This document shows, one piece after another, positions 23,426-24,779 of a stretch of DNA of 24,779 bases. Every line of letters begins with the position of its first letter. Within the stretch, counting starts at the first letter, position 1. Under the pieces are notes generated by a model, which saw nothing but the letters and a program-made list of their open reading frames with translations, did not search any database and was not told where the DNA came from. Made by a program: the position numbers and the translations under genes. The stretch comes from a virus, in IMG/VR virus record IMGVR_UViG_3300030104_001372, positions 1 to 24,779 of that record; one strand, given 5' to 3'.

Positions 23426-24645
23426 GCCGCTATAACCTCCATAGGTTCAGTAGATGGATTACAAATAGCTGTTTTAGAGGTATATTCCTCCCATCTTTTT
23501 ACAATTACGTCGCAATAGCGTGGATCTAGTTCCATTAGGCAAGCTTTACGTCTTGCTCGTTCCGCAGCAATAATTGTCGTTCCCGATCCACCAAAAGAAT
23601 CTAAAACCACTGCTCCTTGAACGGAGGAATTACACATTTGATATTGGAATAAATCGACAGGCTTCATTGTTGGATGTTCCTTGTTCCTACTTGGCCTGTC
23701 AAATTCAAGAACCGTTGTTTGTTTTCGATCTGTATTCCAAGTGTGAGCAGCGCCTTCCTTCCAGCCATATAAACAAGGCTCATGTTTCCAGTGATAATCT
23801 TGCCGACCCATAACCATTGTTTGCTTTAACCAAATCAAGCACTGCCTTACCCTCCAACCCATCTCATCTGCAGCCCCTCGAAAATTAAACCCTTCCGAAT
23901 CTGCATGCCAAATATAAAAAGGAGCGCCAGGTTTCATCACTGCATCTGCGGCTGTATAAACATCAACAAGAAACTGCCTGAAATCTTGAGCGTTCATTGA
24001 ATCGTTTTCAATTATCAACTTGTCTTTTGTTTTACCTTCGTAAGCCACGTTATAGGGAGGATCAGTAAGCCAAAGATCTGCCTGCTTACCATCCATCAAC
24101 CTTTCCAATTGCTCAATACTTGTTGAGTCACCACAAAGAAGACGATGCTCACCCAATATCCATAAATCTCCAGGTTTCGTTATTGGGTCAACTGGAACTT
24201 CAGGAATCTCTTCTGCTTCACCTTCATAGGCAGGGTCTAATTCCTCCGGCATCAAATCCGACAATTCCTCATCACTAAAACCAAGCAGGCTTATATCGAA
24301 ATCATCAACGATTAAATCCTTAACCTCACTCCGCAAGAGCTCCATATCCCAACCAGCATTTAAAGCCAGCTGGTTATCAGCTAAAACATAAGCCCTTCTT
24401 TGTCTCTCGCTTAAGTGATCCAGGACAACTACTGGAACTGTAGAAAGTTCTAATTGCTGCGCAGCACAGAGACGACCATGACCAGCAATAATTCCATTAC
24501 CACTATCAACCAAGATTGGGTTTGTAAAACCAAACTCAACTATCGACTTTGCTATCTGTGCAATTTGCTCCTTGTCATGTGTTCTTGCATTCTTCTCGTA
24601 TGGCTTGAGCCTATCTATGGGCCACAACTCTATTCTTTGAGCCAT
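23422..24645 (-). CDS. ParB-like domain fused to DNA methyltransferase, 407 aa
   Basis: A two-domain DNA-modifying protein. Residues 1-110 are ParB/Srx-like: WPIDRLKPYEKNARTH, IAKSIVEFGFTNPI and the nucleotide-binding GHGR (55-58). An acidic linker with PEELDPAYEGEAEEIPEVP follows. Residues 165-395 are a DNA N4-cytosine or N6-adenine methyltransferase with DPPYN (195-199) preceding the SAM-binding DSFGGSGTT (349-357), the beta-class order. I chose ATG 24645 (MAQRIELW) over TTG 24687 because the domain normally starts here. Neither has a clear Shine-Dalgarno. From family knowledge it may protect phage DNA from host restriction or mark it for packaging. It is the first gene before the terminase pair. 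Confidence 0.92.
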   Translation of the reverse strand: MAQRIELWPIDRLKPYEKNARTHDKEQIAQIAKSIVEFGFTNPILVDSGNGIIAGHGRLCAAQQLELSTVPVVVLDHLSERQRRAYVLADNQLALNAGWDMELLRSEVKDLIVDDFDISLLGFSDEELSDLMPEELDPAYEGEAEEIPEVPVDPITKPGDLWILGEHRLLCGDSTSIEQLERLMDGKQADLWLTDPPYNVAYEGKTKDKLIIENDSMNAQDFRQFLVDVYTAADAVMKPGAPFYIWHADSEGFNFRGAADEMGWRVRQCLIWLKQTMVMGRQDYHWKHEPCLYGWKEGAAHTWNTDRKQTTVLEFDRPSRNKEHPTMKPVDLFQYQMCNSSVQGAVVLDSFGGSGTTIIAAERARRKACLMELDPRYCDVIVKRWEEYTSKTAICNPSTEPMEVIAA

Positions 24646-24779
24646 GTGAATAGATAATTCTTTACCAATCTGCTCAGGCACAAGCAATGAAAATCACTAA
24701 AACCATCTTAGACATGTGAAAACCACTAAATCGGTTTTGAGTTGCTCACGCTAGAAAAATCCTGCGCCTTTGGATGACC
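24646..24779 (-). other. Leader region before the methyltransferase with repeats
   Basis: A 134-nt non-coding or weakly coding stretch. On the plus strand two near-identical 15-mers, GAAAATCACTAAAAC (24689-24703) and GAAAACCACTAAATC (24718-24732), lie 29 bp apart with two mismatches. The second overlaps an inverted repeat, AAAACC (24719-24724) and GGTTTT (24733-24738), with an 8-nt loop. This could be an operator or a hairpin in the leader. I see no convincing -35/-10 promoter and no terminator. Confidence 0.45.
24726..24779 (-). CDS. Possible 3' end of an upstream gene (partial, weak)
   Basis: One minus-strand frame is open from the right edge to a TAG at 24728-24726 and would encode the last 17 residues, GHPKAQDFSSVSNSKPI. 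The other two minus-strand frames contain stops within 40 nt. The fragment is too short to identify, and an open stretch of this length occurs often by chance. If real, its stop would lie about 80 nt before the methyltransferase start. Confidence 0.25.
   Translation of the reverse strand, partial: GHPKAQDFSSVSNSKPI

Noticed and set aside
24700-24779. Promoter before the methyltransferase (TAAGAT as -10)
   Set aside because: No -35 element at a suitable spacing; sequence alone does not support a promoter.
1-24779. Search for tRNA genes, CRISPR arrays, insertion sequences, integrase or lysis genes
   Set aside because: None recognised on either strand; the window appears to hold only packaging and virion genes.

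Overview
The window is the morphogenesis (virion-building) module of a tailed, lambda-like siphovirus or a prophage of that type. Every supported gene lies on the minus strand, so the module reads from right (about 24.7 kb) to left (position 1). The DNA is AT-rich. Most neighbouring genes overlap by 1-17 nt with TAATG or ATGA junctions, as expected for one long, translationally coupled late operon. The fibre proteins carry modules I know from uncultured marine phages and cyanophages: N termini like MANTIKLKRG, repeats of the D(I/L)GS..RW.NIY type, and an HxN-type 2OG oxygenase beside the fibres. A marine host, possibly a picocyanobacterium, is therefore my best inference, but no host gene is present to prove it.

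Layout in order of transcription. DNA processing and packaging: a ParB-like domain fused to a beta-order DNA methyltransferase, a small terminase with an N-terminal helix-turn-helix, and a GpA-type large terminase. Head: a two-domain protein with an Ig/BppU-like N half and a gpW-like C half, a lambda-type portal, and a single polypeptide fusing an HK97-type prohead protease to the major capsid protein. The capsid gene is followed by a strong intrinsic terminator. Connector and tail: a 64-aa protein, a gpFII-like head-tail joiner, a tail terminator-like protein, the tail tube protein, and the G/GT tail chaperones. A classic -1 slippery heptamer with a downstream stem joins the two chaperone frames. 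Then come the tape measure protein and the lambda-like tail tip series M, L, K, I and J.

Adsorption module, left 7 kb: a 397-aa fibre, a small protein that may be a fibre chaperone, a 2OG-Fe(II) oxygenase-like protein, a BppU-like 111-aa protein, a 78-aa linker-like protein, two larger fibres (320 and 852 aa), a conserved 112-aa protein, and the start of another gene running off the left edge.

The genes form one pathway: terminase fills a capsid made from portal and capsid-protease fusion, connectors close it, the chaperones and tape measure set tail length, the tip proteins cap the tail, and the fibre cluster supplies host recognition. I saw no tRNA, rRNA, CRISPR array, insertion sequence or integrase. 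No intergenic gap exceeds 100 bases inside the operon. The most interesting items are the complete frameshift signal, the capsid terminator, the protease-capsid fusion, the HxN oxygenase in the fibre cluster, and the BppU-like domain fused to a gpW-like connector.
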